DNA from: Luteibacter sp.
GTDB lineage: Bacteria > Pseudomonadota > Gammaproteobacteria > Xanthomonadales > Rhodanobacteraceae
Length of the DNA stretch: 64,000 bases
Direction: 5' to 3'
NCBI RefSeq assembly: GCF_009912395.1
Contig: NZ_WNDO01000012.1
Coordinates: 96,101-160,100, forward strand
Shown: positions 8,197 to 17,722 of the stretch, one piece after another
Position numbering within the stretch: the stretch's first letter is position 1
How the letters are laid out: every line of letters starts with the position of its first letter
The notes under the pieces: model-generated
The model's database searches: none
Seen by the model: only the letters and a program-made list of their open reading frames with translations
What the model was told of the DNA's origin: nothing
Program-made: the position numbers and the translations under genes

Positions 8197-10329
8197 ATGT
8201 TCTCGCCCGATCGTCGTCGTTTCCTGCAGGCCACCGGTGCCACCGTCGCTGCCTCGCTCATCGCGCAGGGCTTTCCCGCGTCCATCGCCCGCGCGCTCGC
8301 CACCGCTCCCGATCGTCGCACCGGCACCATCGCGGATGTGGGCCACGTGGTGATCCTGATGCAGGAGAACCGCTCGTTCGACCACTACTTCGGTAGCCTG
8401 CGCGGCGTGCGCGGCTTCGGCGATCCACGCGTGCTGGAATTGTCCAACGGCGATCCGGTGTGGAAGCAGCCCGTCGCCACCACGCATACGAAGTACTGGA
8501 AATCGCGGGGCGTCGGCGACGACAAGGGCTGGGTCTATCCCTTCCACCTGGACACCCACGCCAGCGGTGATCATCACGAAGGCACCGATCACGGCTGGAG
8601 CACGGGTCACGGCTCGTGGAACCTCGGCCGCAACGACCGCTGGATCGAGCAGAAGCAGGACGTGCTCACCATGGCCTACCTGCGCCGCGAGGACGCCGCG
8701 TTCCATTACGCGCTGGCCGACGCCTTCACCATTTGCGACGCGTACCACGCCTCCGCCCTGGCGGACACGGCGATCAATCGCATCTTCCTGTGGAGCGGTA
8801 CGGCCGATCCCTCGGGGCGCCTGGGCACGAAGGACAACGGCCCCGGTACCGAGGAGCGCGCCCACGTCAACGGCTACACCTGGACCACGTATCCCGAGCG
8901 CCTGGAGAAGGCGGGTGTGACGTGGCGGGTTTACCAGGGCGGCACGGGCGACCCGGGCTCGCCGACCGACAACTACACGGACAATTCGCTGGAGTTCTTC
9001 GCCGCCTACCAGGTCAAGGAAGGCGCGGATCCGCAAGGCAGCCTGGTTCGCAACGGCGTCTCGAACCACACACTGCGCGATCTTCGTGACGACGTGCTCC
9101 ACGACCGCCTGCCGCAGGTCAGCTGGATCGTCGCGCCGTACGACTACTCGGAACATCCGAAGGCATCGCCGGCGGACGGCGCCTTCTATATCCGCCGGGT
9201 GCTCGACGCGCTGACCTCAAACGCCAAGGTCTGGAGCCGCACCGTCCTGTTCCTCAATTACGACGAGAACGATGGCTTCTTCGATCACGTCGTGCCCCCG
9301 GCGCCCCCGTTGGCGGACGGGCAGGGTGGCAAGCTCTCGGCGGATATCGCGAGCGGCCTGCGTGACGAGATCATGGATCTCGACGCTCATCCGCGTATCA
9401 GTGGGCCGTTGGTGGCCGGCAGCGACCCCCTGGGGCGCCAGCCAATCGGCCTGGGCAACCGTGTGCCCATGATCGTGGTTTCCCCGTGGACGCGCGGTGG
9501 CTGGGTCTGCTCGGAGACCTTCGACCACACCTCCGTGCTGCGTTTCCTCGAAAAACGCTTCGACGTCGAAGAGCCAAACATCGGCGCATGGCGCCGTGCG
9601 GTTTGCGGCGACCTCACCAGTTGCTTCGATTTCGCTGGCACGACCGACGCTTCCATGCCCACGCTCGGCGTACCACACGGGTCGGACGGCAAGGCGCCCA
9701 TCGTGGTGCCCTCGTCACAGGCCATGCCGACGCAGGAGCCGGGTACGCGCCCGGCCCGTGCGCTGGCCTATCGCTGGCATCTGGAGCATCGGCTTGACGC
9801 ATCGGACAGCCGGATTGCCTTCGTCAACGAAGGGCCGCTCGGTGTCGCCTTCCTCGTCTACGACGGCCTCGATCGCGACGCTCCGCCTCGCCGCTATACG
9901 GTAAGCGCGAATGGGCGACTCGACGACGCCTGGTCGCTGGCACCTCGCGGCGACGCCTACGACAGGCGTATCCATGGCCCCAATGGCTATCTCTGTGCGC
10001 TGCGCGGTTTCGCGAGCGACCGCATCGAGGCGACAGTGCGCGGCATGCCGGGCAAGCGCCAGGTCCAGGTGACGCTGACGAACGCCGGTGTGTCGCGAGC
10101 AAGCTGCCGTGTCGCCAATGCCTACGATACGGCGGACCCGCAGCACGTCGCGCTCGCGCCTGGGGCGGAAGAAACCCTGTTGCTCGATCTTTCGGGCAGT
10201 GCGGGCTGGTACGACATTTCGGTCACCACGCCGGAGATCCCGCGCTATCTGCGCCGGTTCGCCGGGCATCACGAGGATGGCCGTCCCGCGACGAGCGATC
10301 CGGAGCCGCGCATCCTGTCCGAACGCTGA
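8197..10329 (+). CDS. Tat-exported phospholipase C (PlcH/PlcN-like)
   Basis: 710-residue phosphocholine-specific phospholipase C family protein. The N-terminus carries a twin-arginine leader (RRRFLQATGA, residues 6-15). The phosphoesterase core contains MQENRSFDHYFG (about 55-66), SWIVAPYDYSEHP (about 309), NYDENDGFFDHVVPP (about 352) and RVPMIVVSPW (about 422). Two C-terminal DUF756-type beta domains follow from about residue 520. The length matches PlcH/PlcN. It would be exported folded and cleave phosphatidylcholine or sphingomyelin to diacylglycerol and phosphocholine. It follows the phosphatase gene by six bases, so the two are probably cotranscribed. No PlcR chaperone gene is nearby. 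Family members are often PhoB-controlled. Confidence 0.92.
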   Translation: MFSPDRRRFLQATGATVAASLIAQGFPASIARALATAPDRRTGTIADVGHVVILMQENRSFDHYFGSLRGVRGFGDPRVLELSNGDPVWKQPVATTHTKYWKSRGVGDDKGWVYPFHLDTHASGDHHEGTDHGWSTGHGSWNLGRNDRWIEQKQDVLTMAYLRREDAAFHYALADAFTICDAYHASALADTAINRIFLWSGTADPSGRLGTKDNGPGTEERAHVNGYTWTTYPERLEKAGVTWRVYQGGTGDPGSPTDNYTDNSLEFFAAYQVKEGADPQGSLVRNGVSNHTLRDLRDDVLHDRLPQVSWIVAPYDYSEHPKASPADGAFYIRRVLDALTSNAKVWSRTVLFLNYDENDGFFDHVVPPAPPLADGQGGKLSADIASGLRDEIMDLDAHPRISGPLVAGSDPLGRQPIGLGNRVPMIVVSPWTRGGWVCSETFDHTSVLRFLEKRFDVEEPNIGAWRRAVCGDLTSCFDFAGTTDASMPTLGVPHGSDGKAPIVVPSSQAMPTQEPGTRPARALAYRWHLEHRLDASDSRIAFVNEGPLGVAFLVYDGLDRDAPPRRYTVSANGRLDDAWSLAPRGDAYDRRIHGPNGYLCALRGFASDRIEATVRGMPGKRQVQVTLTNAGVSRASCRVANAYDTADPQHVALAPGAEETLLLDLSGSAGWYDISVTTPEIPRYLRRFAGHHEDGRPATSDPEPRILSER

Positions 10330-10335
10330 TGGCCC

Positions 10336-10359
10336 GGGCGCCGGCGCAGGCCGGCGCCC
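10336..10359 (+). terminator. Hairpin after phospholipase gene
   Basis: A nine-base perfect stem, GGGCGCCGG with CCGGCGCCC, surrounds a short loop seven bases after the phospholipase stop. It is followed by CTTTC rather than a real T-run, so rho-independent function is plausible but weak. Confidence 0.5.
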
Positions 10360-10426
10360 CTTTCGGGGGTCCGATGATGGCGATGGACGGCTATACTCAC
10401 CCGTCAGCCCCATCGAAAGCCCCGAC

Positions 10427-11347
10427 GTGACCAGCGAACTGTCCTCCATCATCGATTTCATCCGCTACGGCGCCAGCCGTTTCTCGGCCGCCGGCCTGAC
10501 CTTCGGGCACAGCCACGACAATCCGATCGACGAGGCCACTCACTTGGTGCTGGCGGCACTGCATCTGCCGCCCGACCTGCCGCCGGCCTACGGCGCGGGC
10601 AAGCTGGTGGGCGAGGAAAAGGAGAAAATCCTGGCCCTCATCGAGAAGCGCATCGTCGAGCGCGTGCCGGTGGCCTACCTTGTGGGCGAGACTTGGTTCG
10701 CCGGCCTCAAGTTCAAGAGCGACCGCCGCGCCCTCGTGCCGCGCTCGCCCATCGCCGAGCTGATCGAGGGCGGCTTCACCCCGTGGCTCGACGACCGCCA
10801 CGTCGAGCGCGCGCTCGACCTGTGCACCGGCTCCGGCTGCATCGGCATCGCCATGGCCGAGTACAACCCCGACTGGCAGGTCGATATCGTCGATGTCAGC
10901 GACGATGCCCTGTCGCTGGCCAATGAGAACATCGTCTACCAGCACGTCGAAGGCCGCGTACGGGCTGTGAAATCCGACCTGTTCGCGGGCGTGAAGGGCG
11001 AGGTCTACGACCTCATCGTGTCCAACCCGCCTTACGTCACCAATGACGAATACGCGGCCATGCCGGCCGAATACAGCCATGAACCGGTCCTCGGATTGAC
11101 ATCCGGCGATGATGGACTGGACATCACCCTGCGCATCCTCGACGAGGCCGCCGACCATCTCTCCGAAGATGGCCTGCTGATCGTCGAGGTGGGTGACAGC
11201 GAACACGCGCTGGGCCGTCTTCTGCCCCGCGTGCCGTTCGTCTGGCTCGAATTCAAGGTGGGCCCGATGGGCATCTTCGCCCTCGAACGCCGCGACCTCA
11301 TCGCTCATGCCGCCGATATCTCGGCAGCACGGGCCGCAAGAAACTGA
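10427..11347 (+). CDS. prmB: Ribosomal protein L3 glutamine methyltransferase PrmB
   Basis: 306-residue SAM-dependent methyltransferase that N5-methylates a glutamine of ribosomal protein L3. The SAM-binding motif is [15 protein letters not shown] and the catalytic substrate-glutamine motif is SNPPYV. N-terminal helices and the [19 protein letters not shown] segment are typical of PrmB rather than PrmC. The start is a GTG at 10427 ([19 protein letters not shown]); sequence further upstream in this frame overlaps the phospholipase gene and is not protein-like. The length matches the 310 residues of E. coli PrmB. aroC follows 17 bases downstream, an arrangement common in gammaproteobacteria. 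Confidence 0.95.
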   Translation: MTSELSSIIDFIRYGASRFSAAGLTFGHSHDNPIDEATHLVLAALHLPPDLPPAYGAGKLVGEEKEKILALIEKRIVERVPVAYLVGETWFAGLKFKSDRRALVPRSPIAELIEGGFTPWLDDRHVERALDLCTGSGCIGIAMAEYNPDWQVDIVDVSDDALSLANENIVYQHVEGRVRAVKSDLFAGVKGEVYDLIVSNPPYVTNDEYAAMPAEYSHEPVLGLTSGDDGLDITLRILDEAADHLSEDGLLIVEVGDSEHALGRLLPRVPFVWLEFKVGPMGIFALERRDLIAHAADISAARAARN

Positions 11348-11364
11348 TACCCAGCGGAAGTACC

Positions 11365-12477
11365 GTGTCCTCCAATACGTTCGGCAAGCTCCTCTCCGTC
11401 ACCACCTTCGGCGAAAGCCACGGCCCGGCGATCGGGTGCGTGGTCGACGGTTGCCCTCCCGGCCTCCCCCTGGAGGCCGACGAATTCCGCACCGACCTCG
11501 AGCGCCGCGCCACCGGGCGCTCCCGGCATACGTCGCAGCGCCGTGAGACCGACGACATCGAGATCCTCTCGGGTGTCTACGACGGCGTGACCACCGGTAC
11601 GCCCATCGCGCTGCTGATCCGCAACACCGATGCCCGTTCCAAGGACTACGGCAACATCCTCGACACGTTCCGCCCCGGCCATGCCGACTACACCTATTGG
11701 CAGAAGTACGGCATCCGCGATCCGCGCGGGGGCGGGCGTTCGTCCGCGCGCGAAACCACCATGCGCGTGGCGGCGGGCGTCATCGCCAAGAAGTGGCTGA
11801 AGCAGCGCTATGGCGTCGAGGTGCGGGCCCATGTCAGTCAGATCGGCGACCTCGTGCCGCGTGGCTTCGACACCGCGGCCATCGAGACGAGCCCGTTCTT
11901 CTGGCCCTGGGCGGAGCAGATTCCCGAGCTGGAGTCCTACATGGATGCCCTGCGCAAGTCCGGCGATTCGGTCGGTGCGCGGGTGACCGTGGTGGCCGAC
12001 AACGTCCCCGCTGGCTGGGGTGAGCCGATCTACGGCAAGCTCGACGGCGAGATCGCCGCCGCGATGATGTCGATCAACGCCGTGAAGGGCGTGGAGATCG
12101 GCGACGGCTTTGGCGCCGTCGCGCAGCGCGGCACCGCGCATCGCGACGAGATCACGGCGGACGGTTTTCTCTCCAACCATGCGGGCGGCATCCTCGGCGG
12201 CATCGCCACGGGTCAGCCAGTAGTGGTGTCCATGGCCTTCAAGCCCACCTCCAGCATCCTGGTGCCGGGTCGCAGTGTCGACCGGGCAGGGCAGCCGACC
12301 GAGGTGGTCACCAAGGGGCGCCACGACCCCTGCGTGGGCATCCGCGCCGTGCCCATCGCCGAGGCCATGCTGGCCCTCGTGCTGATGGACCAGGCCTTGC
12401 GCCACCGTGCGCAGTGTGGCGATGTGGGCGATGTGCCGCCGCGCATCCCGGGCACCGTCGACGGAGCGAATCGATGA
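11365..12477 (+). CDS. aroC: Chorismate synthase
   Basis: 370-residue chorismate synthase, the last step of the shikimate pathway: it converts 5-enolpyruvylshikimate-3-phosphate to chorismate with reduced FMN. The start is a GTG at 11365 with GGAAG upstream. Family signatures visible are [19 protein letters not shown] near the N-terminus, [18 protein letters not shown], and the C-terminal [18 protein letters not shown]. Its stop overlaps the next gene's start (ATGA), so the dehydrogenase downstream is translationally coupled. Confidence 0.97.
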   Translation: MSSNTFGKLLSVTTFGESHGPAIGCVVDGCPPGLPLEADEFRTDLERRATGRSRHTSQRRETDDIEILSGVYDGVTTGTPIALLIRNTDARSKDYGNILDTFRPGHADYTYWQKYGIRDPRGGGRSSARETTMRVAAGVIAKKWLKQRYGVEVRAHVSQIGDLVPRGFDTAAIETSPFFWPWAEQIPELESYMDALRKSGDSVGARVTVVADNVPAGWGEPIYGKLDGEIAAAMMSINAVKGVEIGDGFGAVAQRGTAHRDEITADGFLSNHAGGILGGIATGQPVVVSMAFKPTSSILVPGRSVDRAGQPTEVVTKGRHDPCVGIRAVPIAEAMLALVLMDQALRHRAQCGDVGDVPPRIPGTVDGANR

Positions 12478-13472
12478 GCAAGCCAAAAATCTGGGTTTCC
12501 CGGCCGTTCTTCCCGGATATCGTCGACCGTCTCCGTGAGCACTTCGAGGTGCGCGCCGAGGCGGAAGATCGTCCCTTTAGCGGCGCCGAACTGGCGGAGC
12601 GCCTGGCCGATGCCGACGCCGCCATCGTGGGTCTTGTCGACCGCATCGATGCTGACGTACTGAAGACCGCGCCGAAGCTGCGCTTCGTCGCCAATCTGGG
12701 CGTGGGCTACAACAACCTCGACCTCGACGCCCTCACGGCGGCGAAGGTCGGCGCCTCCAACACGCCCGACGTGCTCAACGAGACCGTGGCCGACTACGCC
12801 TGGGCCCTGATGCTCGCCGCCGCCCGCCGGGTGAGCGAGGCCGAACGCTGGCTGCGCGACGGCCAGTGGAAGGGCTCGCGCTTCGAGGGCTGGCTGGGCG
12901 CCGATATCCACGGCAAGGCCATCGCCATCCTCGGCATGGGGCGCATCGGCCAGGCGATTGCCCGCCGGGCCTCCGGTTTCCGGTCGAAGGTGATCTACCA
13001 CAACCGCTCGCGACTCGACGCGGCCATCGAGCGGGAGTGCGGCGCGTCCTACGTGGACAAGGCGACGCTGCTCGCCGAAGCCGATCACCTGATCCTGGTG
13101 CTGCCGTTCACCCCGGCCAATCGCCATACCATCGGCGAGGCGGAGCTGAAGGCCATGAAGCCGACGGCCACGCTCACCAATATCGCCCGCGGCGGCATCG
13201 TCGACGACGCCGCGCTGGCTCGTGCGCTGGCCGACGGCACGATCGCCTCGGCCGCCCTCGACGTGTTCGAAGGCGAGCCGCAGGTCCATCCGGACCTGCT
13301 GAAACTCGGAAATATCGTCCTCAGTCCGCATATCGCAAGCGCAAGTCGCGACACACGTCGCGATATGGCTTCGCTGGCTGTGGACAATGTGCTGGCGGCG
13401 TTCGGGCATGGTCCTCACGCCGGTCGGCCACCCACGATTCTCAACCCGGGTGCGCTGGCCGACGCCAGCTGA
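12474..13472 (+). CDS. D-2-hydroxyacid dehydrogenase (glyoxylate/hydroxypyruvate reductase-like)
   Basis: 332-residue NAD(P)-dependent D-isomer-specific 2-hydroxyacid dehydrogenase. The Rossmann motif is [14 protein letters not shown]. The catalytic Arg lies in [13 protein letters not shown], the Glu in FEGEPQVHP and the His in LSPHIASAS. The N-terminal half resembles GyaR-type glyoxylate or hydroxypyruvate reductases more than PdxB or SerA, because there is no ACT or PdxB extension. The start at 12474 overlaps the aroC stop by four bases. The exact substrate is uncertain; the position between aroC and asd suggests cotranscription but no shared pathway. Confidence 0.88.
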   Translation: MSKPKIWVSRPFFPDIVDRLREHFEVRAEAEDRPFSGAELAERLADADAAIVGLVDRIDADVLKTAPKLRFVANLGVGYNNLDLDALTAAKVGASNTPDVLNETVADYAWALMLAAARRVSEAERWLRDGQWKGSRFEGWLGADIHGKAIAILGMGRIGQAIARRASGFRSKVIYHNRSRLDAAIERECGASYVDKATLLAEADHLILVLPFTPANRHTIGEAELKAMKPTATLTNIARGGIVDDAALARALADGTIASAALDVFEGEPQVHPDLLKLGNIVLSPHIASASRDTRRDMASLAVDNVLAAFGHGPHAGRPPTILNPGALADAS

Positions 13473-13500
13473 CCCTCTACCCACGCCAACAAGAGCGAAA

Positions 13501-14529
13501 ATGAGCAAGAAGACGAGTTACAAGGTGGCCATGGTGGGCGCGACCGGCGCAGTCGGCGAAACCCTCCTCTCGATCCTCGCCGAGCGGGATTTCCCGATCA
13601 GCGAACTGATTCCCCTGGCGAGCGAGCGCTCGGCGGGCGGCACGGTTGAGTTCGGCGGAAAACCTTGTGTCGTCAAAGACCTGGCCAAATTCGACTTCGC
13701 GGACGTGGACATCGCCTTCTTCTCAGCCGGTGGCTCGGTCAGCCGCGAACACGCGCCGCGCGCGGCGGCGGCGGGCGCGGTGGTCATCGACAACACGTCC
13801 GAGTACCGCTACCAGGACGACATCCCGCTGGTGGTGTCCGAGGTGAACCCGCACGCCATCGCCGATTACACGGTGCGCGGCATCATCGCCAACCCCAACT
13901 GCTCCACGATGCAGATGCTGGTGGCGCTGGCCCCGATCCATCGTGAGGTGGGCATCGAGCGGATCAACGTCGCCACGTACCAGTCGGTGTCGGGCGCAGG
14001 CCGTAGCGGCCTGGAGGAACTGGGCAAGCAGACGGCCCAGATGCTCAACTTCCAGGACGTCGAATCCTCGAAATTCCCGAAGCAGATCGCCTTCAACGTG
14101 ATCCCGCACATCGACGAGTTCCAGGCCAACGGCTACACCAAGGAAGAAATGAAGATGGTCTGGGAGACCCGGAAGATCCTGGAGGACGCGTCCATCCAGG
14201 TGAATCCGACGGCGGTCCGCGTGCCGGTGTTCTACGGCCACGCCGAGGCGGTGCATATCGAGACCCGTGACAAGATCAGCGCCGAGCGCGCCCGCGAGCT
14301 GCTGGAGCAGGCCGAGGGCGTGGTGGTGGTCGACGATCGCAAGCCGGGTGGCTACCCGACCCCGGTCACCGATGCCGCCGGCAAGGATCCCGTGTTCGTG
14401 GGCCGCATCCGCGAGGACATCTCCCACGACAAGGGCCTCGATCTCTGGGTGGTTTCGGACAACATCCGCAAGGGCGCGGCGCTCAACGCCGTGCAGATCG
14501 CCGAAATCCTGATCCGGGATTACCTGTAA
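13501..14529 (+). CDS. asd: Aspartate-semialdehyde dehydrogenase
   Basis: 342-residue enzyme reducing aspartyl phosphate to aspartate semialdehyde, the branch point to lysine, diaminopimelate, threonine and methionine. The NADP loop is MVGATGAVGETLL. The catalytic cysteine is Cys134 in NPNCSTMQ, and the substrate-binding His lies in VPVFYGHAEAVHIE. The size fits the shorter Gram-positive/USG-type Asd rather than the 367-residue E. coli form. The start ATG at 13501 lies 28 bases after the dehydrogenase. Its TAA overlaps the following small gene (TAATG). Confidence 0.96.
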   Translation: MSKKTSYKVAMVGATGAVGETLLSILAERDFPISELIPLASERSAGGTVEFGGKPCVVKDLAKFDFADVDIAFFSAGGSVSREHAPRAAAAGAVVIDNTSEYRYQDDIPLVVSEVNPHAIADYTVRGIIANPNCSTMQMLVALAPIHREVGIERINVATYQSVSGAGRSGLEELGKQTAQMLNFQDVESSKFPKQIAFNVIPHIDEFQANGYTKEEMKMVWETRKILEDASIQVNPTAVRVPVFYGHAEAVHIETRDKISAERARELLEQAEGVVVVDDRKPGGYPTPVTDAAGKDPVFVGRIREDISHDKGLDLWVVSDNIRKGAALNAVQIAEILIRDYL

Positions 14530-14822
14530 TGACACCTCGCGCCACCTTTGCCGGTTTCTTCCTGCTCGCCCTCGTCCCCGTGGCGGGTGCGAAGCAGGCG
14601 GCGCCGGCCAAGGCGGCGCACGCCGAAGCGCCGGCCGCCACCCACGCGAAGCTCGACGCTTCCCGTGGCCAGGCGACCGCCGAAGGGGCCCGGGTGGAAA
14701 AACTGAAAGCGCGCGTCGACGCGCTGGAGGCCGACTCCCATGCGGCCAGCAAGCAGTTGGACGAGCGCGACCGGAAGATCGCCGAACTCCAGCGCGAGCT
14801 GAACGCAGGAGGGCATCCATGA
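14529..14822 (+). CDS. Small exported coiled-coil protein
   Basis: 97 residues, not recognised as a named family. Residues 1-22 form a signal peptide (TFAGFFLLALVPVAGA). An Ala/His/Lys-rich linker follows, and residues about 48-90 have heptad spacing (VEKLKARVDALEADS, ERDRKIAELQRELN) that predicts a coiled coil. The ATG overlaps the asd stop by one base, so translation is coupled to asd. It immediately precedes fimV, whose own product contains a similar IAELQRKL coiled coil. A periplasmic partner of the FimV system is possible but only inferred. Confidence 0.75.
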   Translation: MTPRATFAGFFLLALVPVAGAKQAAPAKAAHAEAPAATHAKLDASRGQATAEGARVEKLKARVDALEADSHAASKQLDERDRKIAELQRELNAGGHP

Positions 14823-15015
14823 AGGTCCCCGCGCCATCCCGGCCGGGCATGTCAGGGGGCGTGTACGGGCCTCGCGAACGACTTAACATTGTCGCGTAAC
14901 TGCCCGTGGCCGCTATTGTTAGTTGTTGCTGGGGTGCGTACAGTGGCGCCTTCGCGGTGACCCGCCCGAAGAAGGCGAGCCGCCAGCACGGGTTTTTGTT
15001 CGGGGGAAGCGATTA

Positions 15016-17556
15016 ATGAACCGCACACTCAAGCTGTCCATCATGCTGGCGCTGGCTACCGGCGGTGGTCACGTATTGGCGCAGAACCTCGGGCCCGCGC
15101 AATTGCGCTCGACCATGGAGCAGCCGCTGGTCGCCGAGATTCCGTTGACCGGCGTTTCCGGCAACACCGACGACATCCACGTCGCGCTGGCCTCCGAAGA
15201 AGCCTTCTCCCGCGCCGGTCTCAATCGCGACGGCCTGCCCGTGGCCTTGAGCTTCACGGTGGCCAAGAACGCCTCAGGACAGCCGGTCGTCCGCGTCACC
15301 AGCAGCGCGCCGGTGCGCGATACCTACCTGGATTTCCTGGTCGAGGTGAATAGCGGCGGCAACAAGGTGGTCCGTGAGGTCACCATGCTGCTCGACCCGC
15401 CGGGCACCACGCCGGGCAGCTCCCCCGCCACGCCGACCGCTAGCGTCGCCCCCGGTCCGCGGCCCTCGCGCACGTCCGAGGTGCCGTCGCGCGTGCCGGA
15501 TCGTGCTCAGGCGCAGCCGAAGCGCGCCGAGGCTCCGCAACGTACGGAAGCCGTCGCGACGCCGAAGCCCCGCGCAGCCGCACCGAAGGCGCCGACCGCC
15601 GCGAGTGAGGCAGGGGATCGGATCGGTCCGGTGCAGCGTGGACAAACCCTGTCGTCCATCGCGCGCGATCACGCCAGCGGCTCCGATTTCAACCAGATGA
15701 TGGTGGCCTTGCAGAAGGCCAACCCGGACGCGTTCTATCGCGACAACATCAATGCGCTGAAAACCGGCGCGGTGTTGCGCATGCCGTCCCCCGACGACAT
15801 GAAGGCCCAGTCGGCGGCTGCCGCGCTGGCCGAAGTGCGTCGCCAGAACGATGCCTGGCGCGCGGGCACGGCGCGCGCGCCGGCGGTGGTTGCCGACGGC
15901 GCCGCCACCGGTGCGGCACAGGGCAAGGGTAAGCCTGCGTCCTCCAACGATCGCCTGGCCCTGGTGCCGGCGAAAGAGGGCGGCGACGCCGCGTCCACGC
16001 GTGCTGGCACAAAGGGTGGCACCGGCGACGCGCAGGTCGCGGGCCTCAAGCAGGACCTGGCCTCGTCCCAGGAAACCGTCGCCTCGCTGCGCCAGCAGGG
16101 CGAGGAGTTGAAATCCCGCGTGGCCGATCTCGAGGCGATCAAGGGCAAGAACGACCGCCTGATCAGCCTGAAGGACGCCGAGATCGCCGAACTCCAGCGC
16201 AAGCTGGCCGAATCGAACAAGGCTGGCGGTCAGCCGTCGCCAGCAACGCCGACCACTCCGGCGCCTGCGGCCACCCCGGCCGCGGTGGCCAGCGCCTCGA
16301 CCGCCGGTAAGCCTGCCGCGTCGACCGTGCCGCCGGCTCTGGCCGCCACGGTCGCCACGGCTCCGGTGAAGGAGTCCGCCCCGGCTTCCGCTCCGGCAGC
16401 GACGCCGGTCGCCGTCAAACCGGCCTCTCCGGCCAAGCCGACGCCGCCCGCCGCGCCGACTCCGGTGGAAGAAGATCCCTGGTTCATGCAGCCCTGGGCC
16501 TGGGGTGGCGGTGGCGTTGCCGTGCTGCTGCTTCTGCTGGCAGCCGTGTTCGGTCGCCGCAAGAAGGCGGAAGCACCTGCCGCGGCGGCCACCGGTTTCG
16601 CCGGCAGCTCCCTGGCGGATCGCTTCGGTGATGAGCCGGGCATCGACAGCCTCGACGGCATCGATCCGGACCAGCGCGAGATCCTCGACGCGTTGGCCGA
16701 GCATCCGGACGATATCGGCCTGCATCTCGAGCTGGTAAACCTCTACTACGGTCGTCGTGACGTCGAGCACTTCGAGGGCGCGGCGGAAGCTATGTACGCC
16801 CACGTTTCCGACCCCGAGCAGCACGAGTGGCAGGACGTGGTCGCCATGGGCAAGGAGCTGGCGCCCACGCATCCGCTGTTCGGCGGCCAGCCGGTCGACG
16901 AGATCGACGATCCGTACGATCGCGACACCTACAGCGCATCGACGCCGACCCATCCGGACGAACTGGCCGCGCTGGAAGAATTCGACCTCGGCAACTACGT
17001 CACCGGCCCCGACGAGGGTGAGGCGCCGCCGCCGCAGAAGCACAGCGAGTACCACTTCAATTTCGACCTGTCGCCCGTACAGCGCGCCGAGGCGGAACAT
17101 CGCCCGCACGCGCCGGAGGTGTTCGACGTGGATGCCCCGGAATCGCCGTACGCCGAACCGAGTGCCGAGCCGCACGTGCCGGCCGATACGAGCTTTGGCG
17201 AACTCCTGGCCGAAGAAACCCATCGCGACGACGCACGCCCGACCTGGTCCTTCGACGAGGAAGAGCTGCCCGCGACGCCAACCCATCACGATGAGCCGCT
17301 CCTGGCCAGCAGCGATTCGGTGAGCCTGGGTGAGCCGACCTTCGACGAGCCGAAGTTCGACGAACCGTCGTTCCACGAATCGCATGTGCCGGAGACCTTC
17401 AGCGACGATCCGGTCGACACCAAGCTCGACCTGGCTCGCGCCTACCTCGATATGGGCGACGCCGAAGGGGCTCGCCTGATGCTTGAGGAAGTGCTCGCCG
17501 AGGGCTCGCAGATGCAGAAGGACACAGCCCGGCAGATCCTCGGCGACATCGTCTGA
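15016..17556 (+). CDS. fimV: FimV-type polar hub protein
   Basis: 846-residue inner-membrane protein needed in relatives for type IV pilus assembly, twitching and polar organisation. Domains in order: a Sec signal (1-23); an N-terminal FimV domain (QPLVAEIPLTGVSGNTDDIHV-like stretch, 30-120); a Pro/Ala linker; a LysM module (VQRGQTLSSIARDH, about 206-255) that binds peptidoglycan; a coiled coil (about 340-395); a second Pro/Ala linker; one transmembrane helix (about 495-515, WGGGGVAVLLLLLAAVFGRR); a long acidic cytoplasmic region; and the C-terminal FimV domain ending LEEVLAEGSQMQKDTARQIL. The start at 15016 is chosen because the signal peptide begins there. The 193 bases upstream hold no gene. 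A strong terminator follows. Confidence 0.95.
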   Translation: MNRTLKLSIMLALATGGGHVLAQNLGPAQLRSTMEQPLVAEIPLTGVSGNTDDIHVALASEEAFSRAGLNRDGLPVALSFTVAKNASGQPVVRVTSSAPVRDTYLDFLVEVNSGGNKVVREVTMLLDPPGTTPGSSPATPTASVAPGPRPSRTSEVPSRVPDRAQAQPKRAEAPQRTEAVATPKPRAAAPKAPTAASEAGDRIGPVQRGQTLSSIARDHASGSDFNQMMVALQKANPDAFYRDNINALKTGAVLRMPSPDDMKAQSAAAALAEVRRQNDAWRAGTARAPAVVADGAATGAAQGKGKPASSNDRLALVPAKEGGDAASTRAGTKGGTGDAQVAGLKQDLASSQETVASLRQQGEELKSRVADLEAIKGKNDRLISLKDAEIAELQRKLAESNKAGGQPSPATPTTPAPAATPAAVASASTAGKPAASTVPPALAATVATAPVKESAPASAPAATPVAVKPASPAKPTPPAAPTPVEEDPWFMQPWAWGGGGVAVLLLLLAAVFGRRKKAEAPAAAATGFAGSSLADRFGDEPGIDSLDGIDPDQREILDALAEHPDDIGLHLELVNLYYGRRDVEHFEGAAEAMYAHVSDPEQHEWQDVVAMGKELAPTHPLFGGQPVDEIDDPYDRDTYSASTPTHPDELAALEEFDLGNYVTGPDEGEAPPPQKHSEYHFNFDLSPVQRAEAEHRPHAPEVFDVDAPESPYAEPSAEPHVPADTSFGELLAEETHRDDARPTWSFDEEELPATPTHHDEPLLASSDSVSLGEPTFDEPKFDEPSFHESHVPETFSDDPVDTKLDLARAYLDMGDAEGARLMLEEVLAEGSQMQKDTARQILGDIV

Positions 17557-17575
17557 TTTCCCGAGCCCGTCCACG

Positions 17576-17602
17576 AAAAACCCCGCGAAACGCGGGGTTT
17601 TT
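17576..17602 (+). terminator. Rho-independent terminator after fimV
   Basis: A stem CCCCGCG-AAA-CGCGGGG is flanked by five As on the left and five Ts on the right, 20 bases after the fimV stop. It is symmetrical and could also act on the opposite strand. Confidence 0.92.
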
Positions 17603-17665
17603 CGTTTTTAGCGGTAGCCAGAGGGGCAGGGCGCGCGCACGGATGATGACCTGGGCACTACTCAT

Positions 17666-17680
17666 TGCGAACGGTTCGCA
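17666..17680. promoter_or_regulatory. Fur-box-like palindrome upstream of TonB receptor
   Basis: TGCGAACGGTTCGCA is a perfect 7-1-7 palindrome continued by TTATC, 43 bases before the receptor start. GC-rich proteobacterial Fur boxes often take the form ATGCGAA-n-TTCGCAT, and the downstream gene is an iron-type receptor. Binding by Fur is inferred. Confidence 0.6.
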
Positions 17681-17722
17681 TTATCGTATGCGTTATCCAA
17701 TCGCTCCCCAGGGACACCATCC

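Noticed and set aside
15274..17574. 766-codon minus-strand frame over fimV
   Set aside because: Shadow of FimV, whose signal peptide, LysM, membrane helix and C-terminal domain are all in the plus frame.
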